A DNA stretch of 64,000 nucleotides from Bacillus sp. HMF5848 (GTDB lineage: Bacteria; Bacillota; Bacilli; Bacillales; HMF5848). The notes below the pieces were generated by a model. It made no database searches. It was not told where the DNA came from and saw nothing but the letters and a program-made list of their open reading frames with translations. The stretch spans positions 4,019,501 to 4,083,500 of the forward strand of contig NZ_RWIV01000001.1 in assembly GCF_003944835.1 (NCBI RefSeq), written 5' to 3'. Positions 47,331 through 57,167 of this stretch are shown piece after piece. Positions within the stretch are counted from its first letter, which is position 1. Each line of letters opens with the position of its first letter. The position numbers and the translations under genes are program-made.

Positions 47331-49733
47331 ATGAGAAAGATTTTTAGTAGTTTTATTGTTTTTTTACTTTTGTTCTCTCAGCTGCCAATCGTGGCTAGTG
47401 CACAAGCTTTTGAGGATGTGCCAAGTGACTTCTGGGCATACCAGGAGATTGAATGGGCTGCTTCGAAAGGGTATGTCAAAGGCTACAATGGTACCTTTAA
47501 ACATAGTGGGACATTAACGGAGGCGCAGTTTGTATCTATGCTGGTCAACTTTTTTGGTCAAAAGGGACATATTAAACCTGCACAAGCTGAGGAGCATTGG
47601 GCACAGCCATTATACAATCATTTAAAAACTTATAATCTACCATTGAAAGGATACACATCTAATACGACGAAAAATGCCTTTGTTACAAGAGGAACAGTTG
47701 CAAAAGTATTAGCGGCTGCGACTGGTGGAAAAATCGTATCTCAAGAAGACGCAGTTGCGTTCATGTATCAGTACGGCATCTCAACAGGACGTAACGGCAT
47801 CAAAACATTAGCAAGCTATGGACCAGATGAACTGTTCACGAGAGCCCAGGCTTGTGTCATTTTATATCGATTATCAAAAAACCCTGATTTACTAGTTTTA
47901 AAAGAAGCAAATGAAAAAACAATAGATGATATTGTACAAAAGTTCCTTAACACGAAAGCGACGTTTAAAGGAGATCCGTTTGCGCAAGTACCTTCTATTA
48001 AAGCGCCTTATGCAACAGGAGCACTACAAGCTGGATTTGTAAAAGACGGTGAAAATTCACTGAATTTCATCAGATATTTAGCAGGTCTTGAACCTGTTAC
48101 GGCAACGGCAGACTTGAACAAATTAGCTCAGCACGGCGCCGTATTAATGGCAAGTACAAACTATGTAGAACACTGGGTCCAACAACCAAGTGATATGCCA
48201 GACGACTTCTATAAAACAGGATCATATTCTTTATCGACTGCTAATTTACAAGGTGCCTATTTGAAGTCGCCATCACTACGCTATGTGACTAGAAATGATC
48301 ATCACTCACTAGCATATGCCGTAAAAAGATGGATTGAGGATGCTGAAGAAGAAAACTATCAGTCGGTAGGCCATCGCCGTTGGGCTCTATACCCACAACT
48401 AAAAACAGTTGGGTTTGGGTATGCCACAAATAAAGTTGATAACGGTGTTTCCTCTATGCAAGTGACGCATAGTACAGAAAACGGTGGCGGATTTGGTAAA
48501 GAGTTTGTGGCGTATCCGAATAAAGGATATTTCCCTACCGAGTATGCATCATTACGTCAACCATGGTCTATCTCATTAGATCCTGACATGTACCAGTCAC
48601 CATCTGAAACGGATATTACTATTTCAGTTACTCGTAAGTCAGACGGGCAAACATGGACATTAACACACACTGATAACGACTTTTATAACAGCGGAGAGTA
48701 CCTCGCAGTGGATCCTTATCAAAGCTATGGACAAGGGTATAACATCTCCTTCCATCCAGGCGTTCATTACCGTGCGTATGATGGAGATTATGAGGTAGTT
48801 GTAAAGGGCTTAAAGGATATTAACGGTAAGGCTAAACCACTTAGCTATAAGGTTAAATTCTTTTCTTTAATGGATGAACTTGCTGGCAAAGAGACAAAGG
48901 ATAGAATACAAGCAAATTCTTTTGCTAAAAAAGGGACGTCTGTTTTTTACATCGAATCTAACAAAATCTATGAGCTGAATACAACGACTGGTAAAAAACA
49001 AGAGATTGTTTTAAAAGATGGTCTGAATCAGATGGCACTCGTAGATAATTATCTATTTTATCGATACTATATTGATGGATCTTACGAAATTCATAAGTAT
49101 GATTTAAGTACAAAAAAAGTAGAAAAATTACCTTACTTTTCATTTACTGCTAGGGAAGACTTTGCTGTAACAGACCGTTTCGTATATATCGGAGATACGA
49201 AGCTTTTACTAGATGGCTCTCTATACAAAGAATATGCTTTACCAAAAAACTATTATTATAACAGCTATACTGACGATAAAGGCGACCAAATATACTTCCT
49301 AGGTGAGTCAGGTGACCCTGTACAATTAACAAGTGAACGTGACAATGGAAAAAGTACTATATCGAAGGTTGGCGATTGGATTTACTTCATCAAAGGGCAT
49401 GGTGGCGGTGCAAAATCAGACATCATACGATTACATGAAAATACGAAACAACAAGAAGACTTAACAAGTGGACTCGAAGATGCTGTTTTCTCCTACAAAA
49501 TCGTCGGAGACCACATTTATTTAATTGCAGAGTACAGACTGTACCGCATGAATCTTGATGGCACAAACATGGAAGAGCTCGGCTTCTACGGAATAGACGA
49601 TTTTGCTGTGTATGACAATTCAATCTATATCCTTATCGGCAATACGTATTATGACTACACACTTGAGCGCTATGTGCGTGAAACAAAAGCCTACAAAACC
49701 GACATCAACGGGGGAAACATGATAAAACTTTAA
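47331..49733 (+). CDS. secreted SLH-CAP-propeller surface protein
   Basis: An 800-residue secreted protein. Signal peptide ends near residue 26 (SQLPIVASAQA). Residues 27-185 hold SLH motifs (FEDVPSDFWAYQEIEWAASKGYVKGYNG; YNHLKTYNLPLKGYT). About residues 215-360 look like a CAP/SCP-type domain: KLAQHGAVLMASTNYVEHW, ...QSVGHRRWALYPQLKTVGFGYA. The C-terminal half from about 520 is a beta-propeller of DUF5050-like repeats (GDWIYFIKGHG, GDHIYLIAEYRLYRMNLDGTN). ATG at 47331 is supported by GGGGGAAAGAC. Cell-wall attached. Role unknown; the domain mix is odd. Confidence 0.8.
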   Translation: MRKIFSSFIVFLLLFSQLPIVASAQAFEDVPSDFWAYQEIEWAASKGYVKGYNGTFKHSGTLTEAQFVSMLVNFFGQKGHIKPAQAEEHWAQPLYNHLKTYNLPLKGYTSNTTKNAFVTRGTVAKVLAAATGGKIVSQEDAVAFMYQYGISTGRNGIKTLASYGPDELFTRAQACVILYRLSKNPDLLVLKEANEKTIDDIVQKFLNTKATFKGDPFAQVPSIKAPYATGALQAGFVKDGENSLNFIRYLAGLEPVTATADLNKLAQHGAVLMASTNYVEHWVQQPSDMPDDFYKTGSYSLSTANLQGAYLKSPSLRYVTRNDHHSLAYAVKRWIEDAEEENYQSVGHRRWALYPQLKTVGFGYATNKVDNGVSSMQVTHSTENGGGFGKEFVAYPNKGYFPTEYASLRQPWSISLDPDMYQSPSETDITISVTRKSDGQTWTLTHTDNDFYNSGEYLAVDPYQSYGQGYNISFHPGVHYRAYDGDYEVVVKGLKDINGKAKPLSYKVKFFSLMDELAGKETKDRIQANSFAKKGTSVFYIESNKIYELNTTTGKKQEIVLKDGLNQMALVDNYLFYRYYIDGSYEIHKYDLSTKKVEKLPYFSFTAREDFAVTDRFVYIGDTKLLLDGSLYKEYALPKNYYYNSYTDDKGDQIYFLGESGDPVQLTSERDNGKSTISKVGDWIYFIKGHGGGAKSDIIRLHENTKQQEDLTSGLEDAVFSYKIVGDHIYLIAEYRLYRMNLDGTNMEELGFYGIDDFAVYDNSIYILIGNTYYDYTLERYVRETKAYKTDINGGNMIKL

Positions 49734-50054
49734 CCTGTGGGCTGGGTGGCAAAGTGGGGACGGTTCTCATGCTGCCATTTTCGCTACGTTTGCTAGCACT
49801 CTATTACTTATATCTTAGCGGGTAGCAGACATGCTGATGGCAAACTGAGAACCGTCCCCGTGCTTCCACTGGATCATTTGGCAAACTGAAACCCGTCCCC
49901 GTGCTTCTTTCTAGCGGGTATCTGGCGCACGGATTTGTGTGTGTTTTCCCTTTTCATATTTATAGATAATAGTGAGGCATAGAAAAATCACTTATCTCTG
50001 TGATTTTCTATCTCTTGTGTACCTATATATAATGAGCATAATTATTAAATTACC
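49734..50054. repeat. composite repeat module and gap
   Basis: GGCAAAGTGGGGACGG at 49748 and GGCAAACTGAGAACCGTCC at 49839 enclose a spacer that includes a CTAGCACTCTATTACTT unit. A third core with a changed base (GAAACCCGTCCCC) lies near 49886. The rest is AT-rich. Confidence 0.7.
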
Positions 50055-50096
50055 AACAAACAGGAGCTGCGTGCAATCACGTAGCTTCTGTTTGTT
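50055..50096 (+). terminator. strong hairpin directly upstream of the next gene
   Basis: AACAAACAG pairs with CTGTTTGTT, with an inner GAGCTGCGTG / CACGTAGCTTC pairing around CAAT, and is followed by TTAT. It lies 17 bases before the ATG at 50114, between the hairpin and an AGGAGG site. So it could be a leader attenuator or a terminator of an upstream transcript. Confidence 0.7.
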
Positions 50097-50113
50097 TTAT
50101 TAGGAGGAAATAT

Positions 50114-50707
50114 ATGAAAAAAGATGGTGTATTTCATTTTATTGAAGACTGGGTATTAGCTAACGATTTGGTAGATGGCATTGACTTTAAAATAGTTTCT
50201 TTTCTTTTAGAGGATGATGAGGGCCATTTGTACTCAGCTCATGAATACTATCATATAGACCCGATAAAAGAATTACAGCAAAAGATAATACAACATATTA
50301 TCCATAATGAGCATGATCACATTACGCATACACCGTATATTGTGCCAGAACGGCCCCTCTTCTTTTATAAAATGAAGGGACATGTCAATTTTGCACACGC
50401 CATTCCTACTGGCTTTGGAGTTGTGAGAATGTTACGAGGTCCTTGGGAGGGTGAATATCTTCTATATAATTACGACCCCGTCTTTGATGGCTATGTGGTT
50501 GAATGGGATACATTATACGAACTGCTGCTATTAAAAATCTATGTGCAGCTGACGTATCCTCATGAACAGGATGATAGATTACTAGAAAAAAGGATAGAGA
50601 GCGATCCTATGCAATTGTCACAACTACTACCAGGCAATGCTGAAGTGATATTCAAAGAATTAAAAGCAATATACGCAAAGAAAAAAGGTAAAGTTTATCA
50701 ATTTTAG
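50114..50707 (+). CDS. hypothetical protein, 197 aa
   Basis: Not recognised. A soluble, acidic and His-rich protein (HIIHNEHDHITHTP), with FHFIEDWVLANDLVDGIDFKIVSFLLEDDEG and a C-terminal helical half (DTLYELLLLKIYVQLTYP). ATG follows AGGAGG. It ends just before a clear terminator. The next gene is an interrupted HNH endonuclease, so this could be an immunity protein or simply a neighbour. Confidence 0.65.
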   Translation: MKKDGVFHFIEDWVLANDLVDGIDFKIVSFLLEDDEGHLYSAHEYYHIDPIKELQQKIIQHIIHNEHDHITHTPYIVPERPLFFYKMKGHVNFAHAIPTGFGVVRMLRGPWEGEYLLYNYDPVFDGYVVEWDTLYELLLLKIYVQLTYPHEQDDRLLEKRIESDPMQLSQLLPGNAEVIFKELKAIYAKKKGKVYQF

Positions 50708-50740
50708 TCCCTCTCTTGGTAGAGGGATTTTTTATTTTTT
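50708..50740 (+). terminator. intrinsic terminator
   Basis: TCCCTCT / AGAGGGA stem with loop CTTGGT, followed by TTTTTTATTTTTT. It begins one base after the stop region of the 197-residue gene. Confidence 0.9.
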
Positions 50741-50773
50741 AAAATTTCAATAAACTATTAGGAGGATATTCAA

Positions 50774-51672
50774 ATGCATTTAAGAGGAATTGAATGGACT
50801 ATATTTGACAAAGAGAATATGGACTATTATGTCGAGCATACCGACGAATTTTATTCCAACCACGAAATGGGTGGAGATTTGGAGAAAATTTGCAGTATAT
50901 ATTTAAGAGAGTATTATCATGTTGAAGTTTGGAATGATGATGAAGACTATGATATCGAGGATGAATATGATGATGATGACTACGATATCGAGGATGAATA
51001 TGATGATGATGAAGACTACGATATCGAGGATGAATATGATGATGATGAAGACTACGATTCGAGGATGAATATGATGATGATGAAGACTACGATATCGAGG
51101 ATGAATATGACGATGATGATGAAGACTACGATATCGAGGATGAATATGATGATGGTGACTTTGATTGGCCCGAAGACAATTATGCGGAAGAAGAGACTTC
51201 CAACATTGATTCTACTGACGAATTGATAGTAACAACTTTTGATAAGGAGTTATTTGCAAAATTTACGAATCACTTAAGTGAACAGAGAGTAGAAGAAATA
51301 TTAGAGTCAGATAACATAGACATCCATAAACTTGATAGCTCTGGGTCTATTGAGGAAAAAATAGCAATCCTAAAAGTGCGAAAGGCTAGTCGTAACACTA
51401 TCAATCTTTTAAAAAATCTTTATAGTCATTCATGCCAAATATGCGGTGGAAATTTCAGTCAGTATCGTGTCAGTATAGTTGAGGCACATCATATAGAGCC
51501 TTTCTCGGAAACTCAAAATCATCACCCGAATAATATTGTTATTCTGTGTCCTACACACCATGAAGCAATTCATAAAGCTGGGGGAACATTCAACAGAAAA
51601 AGCATGTCATTTTATTATCCAAGTGGACATCAGGAAACATTGACTATTAATAAGCACTTATCCATTATGTGA
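50774..51672 (+). pseudogene. HNH endonuclease frameshifted in an acidic tandem repeat
   Basis: ATG at 50774 (AGGAGGATATTC upstream) starts an N-terminal domain of about 55 residues. Next come about six copies of a DIEDEYDDDEDY unit encoded by a 33-39 bp DNA repeat (about 50936-51160). In the fourth copy, GATATCGAG is GATTCGAG: one A is missing at 51058/51059. The shift leads to an unrelated tail in the first frame. In the other frame the sequence stays open with the same repeat through FDWPEDNYAEEE and on to an HNH domain: CQICGG, EAHHIEPF, NNIVILCPTHHEAIHKAGG. With the missing base restored, the protein is 299 residues. The HNH domain (51400-51670) looks intact. Confidence 0.88.
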
Positions 51673-51990
51673 TAACGAGAATGCTTTTATTCGTTAACTT
51701 TACAGAGTGTGCGGGAAGGATTTTGTATTTTAGTAAGTTTCTTTAACATTCTTATTAAGTAAAAGTCTGTTACATCATGTAAGAGCATTTATTTATTCGT
51801 CTCAATCGTTCGTTCGTGCTTCTTCTCCGAAGGGCAGGGACAAATGCGCATAAAAATACGAACAGATGTCTAATCAAACGTTTGATTAGACATTTGTTCG
51901 GTATTTCTGTCATTTGGCAGACCGAGAACCGTCCTCGCACTTCCACTGGCACTCGACCATTTGGCAAACTGAGAACCGTCCCCACTCTGC
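51673..51990. repeat. palindrome plus hairpin units
   Basis: Near-perfect palindrome at 51857-51902 (ACGAACAGATGTCTAATC.. with TTTGATTAGACATTTGTTCGG), followed by two GAGAACCGTCC units at 51930 and 51970 in the same orientation. Palindrome plus unit is a recurring composite. Confidence 0.75.
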
Positions 51991-52977
51991 CTATTCAAAC
52001 GGGTATTTTAATCCCCATTGTGCTCGAATTTGATCCATTATTTTCATGATTTCCAATGATTCATCTAACGGAATGACCGAACTTTCTACAAGCCCTTGAC
52101 TCAGGCATTTCCCTACCTCTTCTATTTCAAACGCATAACCAGCTGAGTTTCTGTCATCCTTGAATGTCTCTACTTCCTCACCATTTTTATATAAGGTGGC
52201 TGATTTTGCACTTAGGAAAGATGGGACGCGGATATATCCTTCTGTTCCATGTATGTAAGCTTCGTTCGTTAACCCAACTCGAATGGCGCCGTTGAGGGTG
52301 GCGGTCTTTCCAGAAGGATAAGACATAATAATAGAAAACTGTTCATCCACACCTGTTTCACCGATATGTGCCGTGCTTAAAATCTTCTCTGGGTTTGTTC
52401 CCAAGATCATAGAAGCAAATGATACGGGATAAATTCCTGCATCAAGCAAAGCTCCTCCTCCAAGGGCCGGATTAAGTAACCTCCACTCAGGATCCCATGG
52501 TGCACGGAAACCAAAATCAGCTTTTACTAAAAGTACGTCGCCAATTTCACCGCTAGCAATCCACTCTCTCACTTTAACAATGGGAGGAAGGAAACGAGTC
52601 CACATTGCCTCCATTAAGAATAGCTTATTTTCTCTAGCATATTGAATCATTTCTTCTAGTTCTCTACTATTTACGGTAAATGGCTTCTCACAAAGGACAG
52701 CTTTACCAGCACGAAGACACGCTAATACATTTTCTTTATGAAAAGGGTGTGGTGTCGCAACATAAATGGCATCGACATCCGAATCTTGCAATAGTTCGTC
52801 GTAACTGCCATATGCACGAGAAACGTCATGGCTTTCTGCAAACTTTGTAGCACTCTCTTTTGTACGTGAACCAACAGCAGTACGTTCCGCATTTTTAGCA
52901 AAGGCTAAATCTTTTGCAAAAGTACTTGCTATTCCACCGGTTCCTAAAATGCCCCACTTGATTATCTTTTCATCCAT
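51991..52977 (-). CDS. Gfo/Idh/MocA family oxidoreductase
   Basis: A 328-residue NAD(P)-dependent enzyme. N-terminal Rossmann motif KWGILGTGGIASTFAKDLAF (GxGxxA at residues 8-20), then SDVDAIYVATPHPFHKENVLACLRAGKAVLCEKPFTVN with the conserved EKP. The C-terminal part is a GFO_IDH_MocA-type substrate domain (GGGALLDAGIYPV, TGVDEQFSIIMSYPSG). It is probably a sugar or sugar-alcohol dehydrogenase. ATG at 52977 is chosen over a TTG at 53001; the first has an in-frame RBS-like AAGGAG 12 bases upstream. It lies just beyond the GH3 gene on the same strand. Confidence 0.85.
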   Translation of the reverse strand: MDEKIIKWGILGTGGIASTFAKDLAFAKNAERTAVGSRTKESATKFAESHDVSRAYGSYDELLQDSDVDAIYVATPHPFHKENVLACLRAGKAVLCEKPFTVNSRELEEMIQYARENKLFLMEAMWTRFLPPIVKVREWIASGEIGDVLLVKADFGFRAPWDPEWRLLNPALGGGALLDAGIYPVSFASMILGTNPEKILSTAHIGETGVDEQFSIIMSYPSGKTATLNGAIRVGLTNEAYIHGTEGYIRVPSFLSAKSATLYKNGEEVETFKDDRNSAGYAFEIEEVGKCLSQGLVESSVIPLDESLEIMKIMDQIRAQWGLKYPFE

Positions 52978-53194
52978 AGTTTCACCCAGCTCCTTAAGCA
53001 ATTATTTTGCCCGGCAATGTGGGGACGGTTCTCATGCTGCCGTTTGGGCATTGAACCAAGGTTTCGCACCTTATATGTAACGAGAACGGCTCACTTGTTT
53101 GGCAAACTGAGAACCGTCCCCGTTCATACTCCCTGCACCCGCACTCGAGTAACAGGCCCCCCGTTTGGCAGACCGAGAACCGTCCCCATGCTTC
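52978..53194. repeat. composite repeat module
   Basis: Inverted units near 53022 and 53111 enclose a spacer with CACCTTATATGTAACGAGAACG (also present at 47 kb), plus a third unit at 53178. The gap separates the GH3 gene (ending 53195) from the oxidoreductase start. Confidence 0.75.
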
Positions 53195-55981
53195 CTATAT
53201 TTTTTTGAATTCGATCCAGTCTATGTGTATGCCTGGTTTGATGAAGTCGAGTTTCATTTCATATAGGCCTTGTTCTAGTTCGATTTTCATGAGCTTTTGG
53301 GTGAGCCATTTACCGTCTGTTCCATTTGTTTGAATGGTTGTCATAAATTCATCGTTTAATGTCACATTACAAGCACTTTGCGCCCATTTTTGATCGGGGG
53401 ACATGACATTGACAATGATTCGGTATTCACCTGCTTGCTCTACTTTCATAAACGTCGATCCGGTTGCAGCTGGTTTAATTTGTGCATTTTCAGTCAAACT
53501 TTGCACCTGTTCCCCTGATAGAGCTGGATTCGCTGCCGCGAATTTTTTAACTTGTTCTGGCTCTTTTTTTCTAAAAAACACGGGCGCATTCATGATGAAT
53601 TCGCATATATTCATCGCACTGCGTTGCAGCTCTCCACGGGTTAATGTCCCATTCTCTAACGATTCTAACGTATTGTCCTCTGCGGCATTCACTTCCGCTC
53701 CATAATTGATGACAACCATATACAGGTCATTTTGTGATCTAACCATAAAGTTTGTGTTTTTCGTATCTGAAGGACCACCATGAATGACATCATTCATGCG
53801 TGCCCACCAATCTGTCATCACAATGCCTTTAAAGCCCCATTCTTTGCGAAGAACCGTCGTGTTTAAGTCATAATTAGATGCGGTCCAATGCCCGTTAACA
53901 GGATTATAAGCTGTCATAATAGAATTCGCACCGCCTTGTTTAACAGCGATTTCGAATCCTTTTAAATACATCTCCCTAAGGGCACGTTCAGAAACAACTG
54001 CATCGATATCATTACGAAATTGCTCCTGATTATTGCAGGCAAAATGCTTAAGCGTAGCATTTGAGCCGCCTTTCATAATTCCGCGAGTGCATGCAGCGGC
54101 AAATTGTCCCGTGATAAGCGGATCTTCTGAAAAATACTCAAAATTACGGCCATTAAGCGGACTACGTCTTATATTCAAGCCTGGTCCAAGCAACGCATCG
54201 ATTTGGTTGCTAACTAACTCTTGGCCTTCCATGACATAAAGCTCCTCGATCAATTCAGGATTCCAAGTGGCTGCTAGCAATGTGCCGATCGGAACTTGTG
54301 TAGCTTTTAACCCGCTATCCATGCGAATACCTGATGGACCATCTGCCGTAGATGCAACCGGAATACCAAGGTTAGCTAAACTTTCACTTAATCCACCAAA
54401 GGCTGATGCCACGCCTGGTGTCACTAGTGGACTGCCCATGCCTTCTCCTCTAACAATGGTAGCAAGATCTTGATCGTTTAATTGAGCGATAAAATCTTCC
54501 ATGCTAACTTTGCCGTCATACACATCTTGTAACTGATAGCCGCGATCACCGGTTTGCTCCAACTCGACAGGAAGATTACTCTCAATCCTCTGTTGCAATG
54601 AAATTTTTCGTGTCGGTACTTCTTCATAAGTTAGCTCATACGAATCGTCTTCTTTTTTAGCACCTGGCTTCATTCTCGTAAAATTCTCCGTTGGCGCCAT
54701 CGCCTCTTCTAGCTGCTGCACAACTTGAAGATTTTCCACTATGTACCCACTCTGTCCATCAATGTTAATATGGGTTAGATTTTTAACACTGTTGCCTACA
54801 TACAAATTGTATGTCCCAGCTTCTAACACATAGGCGGATGGATGACCTGTTACGCCCCCGTCATCATATGAAGCCATAGAATGTATTGGGAAGCTAATGG
54901 TTAGACGTTGTGACTCACCTGGCTGCAGAACATCTGTCTTTTTAAATGCAACTAAATTTCTTGCCGGCTGACCAAGTCTACCTTGTGGTGCCTCAAAATA
55001 GATTTGAACAACTTCTTTACCTGCATACGTTGAACCACTATTTTTTACCGTAACATGCATTTCAATATGTGCTTCGCCATTGGTGTTAACTACCTTCGCC
55101 TCTCCTGGCTCAATCGTTAATGTTGTATAAGAAAGACCATATCCAAATTCATACTGCACCTTCTCTGGGCAAAATGTCTCAAAATAACGATAGCCTACAT
55201 AAATATCTTCCTGATAAAAATTCTTATGTTGATTGCCATAATTGCTAGTTGAAGGGTAATCATCAATGGAATACGCTATCGAATCCGTTAATTTCCCACT
55301 AGGATTCACATCTCCCACTAACACATCCGCTATCGCATTTCCCCCTTCCATACCGCCTTGCCAAGCGTAGATAACACACGGTATTGGATTCACATAGTCT
55401 TCATCATTCATCCAACTCATATCGATTATGTTTGATACATTCAACACAACAGCTGTCTGTTCAAAATATGTAGTTACCATTTTTAGCATCGCTATTTCTT
55501 CATCTGTTAATAGATAGCTACCTGGCTCATTGGCGTTATCCTGATCTTCCCCTGCTGTACGACCAATGACAACGATGGCCTTATTGGAATTCTTTCTTGC
55601 CTCTGATACCACCTCATCAGTTAAAGGCATTTCCTTTTGGTGCCAAGGCTCTGCCGCCCAGCCGCCGCCACCATTATCAAATGGATTTTCTTCAATCCAC
55701 TTTTCATACACGGTAGCTAATTCTTCGTTAACGGTAATGTTCTCTTTACTTCGAAGACCTTCTAATAAATTGGTTATATAGGGAACATTTACACTACCAC
55801 CTGAACCAGTACCACTTCGATAATAATTGATCTGAGTTCTACCAAATACCGAAATACGTTCATCTTTTTGGATGGGAAGAACGTGTCCATCATTTTTCAA
55901 CAACACAGCACCTTCTGCTGCTACTTTTCTGCTAAATTCAGCAAACCCCTTTAATGGAATGCCTAGTGTCTCTTTGCTCAA
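53195..55981 (-). CDS. GH3 glycosidase with swapped domain order
   Basis: A 928-residue soluble enzyme. The N-terminal part (FSRKVAAEGAVLLKNDGHVLPI..., then GRTAGEDQDNANEPG) is the alpha/beta sandwich that is usually C-terminal in GH3. A fibronectin-III-like part follows at about 310-410. The (beta/alpha)8 domain comes after residue 480: DGPSGIR, LGPGLNIRRSPLNGRNFEYFSEDP, LKHFACNNQE and GIVMTDWW, whose Asp is the expected nucleophile. This reversed order is known in some gut GH3 enzymes. It is probably a beta-glucosidase or related. TTG at 55981 with AGGAGG eight bases upstream is a better start than the longer frame to 56026. No signal peptide, so intracellular. Confidence 0.88.
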   Translation of the reverse strand: MSKETLGIPLKGFAEFSRKVAAEGAVLLKNDGHVLPIQKDERISVFGRTQINYYRSGTGSGGSVNVPYITNLLEGLRSKENITVNEELATVYEKWIEENPFDNGGGGWAAEPWHQKEMPLTDEVVSEARKNSNKAIVVIGRTAGEDQDNANEPGSYLLTDEEIAMLKMVTTYFEQTAVVLNVSNIIDMSWMNDEDYVNPIPCVIYAWQGGMEGGNAIADVLVGDVNPSGKLTDSIAYSIDDYPSTSNYGNQHKNFYQEDIYVGYRYFETFCPEKVQYEFGYGLSYTTLTIEPGEAKVVNTNGEAHIEMHVTVKNSGSTYAGKEVVQIYFEAPQGRLGQPARNLVAFKKTDVLQPGESQRLTISFPIHSMASYDDGGVTGHPSAYVLEAGTYNLYVGNSVKNLTHINIDGQSGYIVENLQVVQQLEEAMAPTENFTRMKPGAKKEDDSYELTYEEVPTRKISLQQRIESNLPVELEQTGDRGYQLQDVYDGKVSMEDFIAQLNDQDLATIVRGEGMGSPLVTPGVASAFGGLSESLANLGIPVASTADGPSGIRMDSGLKATQVPIGTLLAATWNPELIEELYVMEGQELVSNQIDALLGPGLNIRRSPLNGRNFEYFSEDPLITGQFAAACTRGIMKGGSNATLKHFACNNQEQFRNDIDAVVSERALREMYLKGFEIAVKQGGANSIMTAYNPVNGHWTASNYDLNTTVLRKEWGFKGIVMTDWWARMNDVIHGGPSDTKNTNFMVRSQNDLYMVVINYGAEVNAAEDNTLESLENGTLTRGELQRSAMNICEFIMNAPVFFRKKEPEQVKKFAAANPALSGEQVQSLTENAQIKPAATGSTFMKVEQAGEYRIIVNVMSPDQKWAQSACNVTLNDEFMTTIQTNGTDGKWLTQKLMKIELEQGLYEMKLDFIKPGIHIDWIEFKKI

Positions 55982-56486
55982 ATTGATTACCTCCTGGTGT
56001 GTTATAAAGAATGGCAAAACTACCATTATTTCTTTAAGGTAGAATCGTTTTCTGAGTTAGTTCCTATCTCAGAAAAGCCCTCACCATTGTTCAATAGCTT
56101 AATCGAGAATAAAACCCTGTATTTTTTCAATGATATCACTTTCTCGTAGTTTTTCAATCAATCTTGAATAGTATGCTCAGAAGGTAGTTGGTCTGAAACC
56201 AACAACCGCATTCAAGACGAACAGTGACGACGTGATTCAAGTTAGTTGATGCACCTTCGCAGTACGGGGACGGTTCTCACGCATCCGTGCCAATAAGAGT
56301 TGAAAGCAGTACGGGCAAGGTTCTACTACATCAATTCCATTAAGTGTAGGAAGTAGCAGAACAACCTCCGTACTTCTGTTTTGGCAGAGTGAGAACCGTC
56401 CCCATGCTTCCAATATGGTAGTAATAAAATTGGAATACTTCCATAAAAATTAAATATGTAAAAACTACATAAAGGTGGGGAACAGC
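55982..56486. repeat. gene-free stretch with repeats
   Basis: GGGGACGGTTCTC near 56270 and GAGAACCGTCCCC near 56394 (facing pair) with an inverted-type spacer. Left part AT-rich with nothing visible. GGTGGGG at its right end is the RBS of the next gene. Confidence 0.65.
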
Positions 56487-56918
56487 TTGGTAAGGAAATA
56501 TAACCTTGACCCTGGTTACATTACAGTGCCTGAAGCAAATCAAATTGTATTAAGAGTCTTAAGGATTGTGAATAAAAATGATAAGTCCCACTATAACAAA
56601 ATACTAGCAGGGGCGAAGAAAGGATTATATGGCGGAAAGAAATATGGCTCTCGCATGTATCAAGTTCGCAAAGAAGATATTATTGAATATGCTGAAAAAC
56701 AATTACAAAATGAACAATTGCAATTATTTGATATAAAGGTCACGACAAGCTTAGAAGAACACGATAACATAGTGCAGGCAATTGATCCTACTACAGCAAA
56801 AAATCTATATATTTATTTAAGGCATCTACTATTTCACAAAGTTATTAGTGAAGCTATATTCCATGAGTGTGAAAGGAAAATCGTTATCAGGAGTAAATTG
56901 GAAAAAATCCAAATTTAA
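56487..56918 (+). CDS. small DNA-binding-like protein
   Basis: A 143-residue protein. The N-terminal 65 residues read like a winged-helix or excisionase-type domain: ITVPEANQIVLRVLRIVNK, YNKILAGAKKGLYGGKKYGSRMYQVRKEDIIEYAEKQL. The C-terminal half is helical. No named family recognised. TTG at 56487 is the start: AAAGGTGGGGAA lies four to eight bases upstream, whereas the in-frame GTG at 56475 is inside that site. It lies 250 bases ahead of a sigma-factor gene and may regulate it. Confidence 0.55.
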   Translation: MVRKYNLDPGYITVPEANQIVLRVLRIVNKNDKSHYNKILAGAKKGLYGGKKYGSRMYQVRKEDIIEYAEKQLQNEQLQLFDIKVTTSLEEHDNIVQAIDPTTAKNLYIYLRHLLFHKVISEAIFHECERKIVIRSKLEKIQI

Positions 56919-57167
56919 ATAGCAATGCCAAGCCATTTCAACAAACTTTGCACTGTAAAAAAATATTATTGAATACGCTCCGACTTGGAGCTTATCCTAA
57001 AACATAGATTAACCATAAGACGGTTCTGGCTATATTTCTTCTTGTTATTGTTGGCAAACTGGCAAACCGAGAACCGTCCCCACTTTGCCAAAAATTCATA
57101 TGAAACTTCATGTTTAACTCCACTGTTAGTCCACAAACGTTACGTTTCCCCTAGTCATACGTGAAGT
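56919..57167. repeat. gap with one hairpin unit
   Basis: TGGCAAACCGAGAACCGTCC at 57060-57085. A short GGAGC/GCTCC-type dyad lies near 56975-56990 (CTCCGACTTGGAG). No other feature. Confidence 0.6.
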
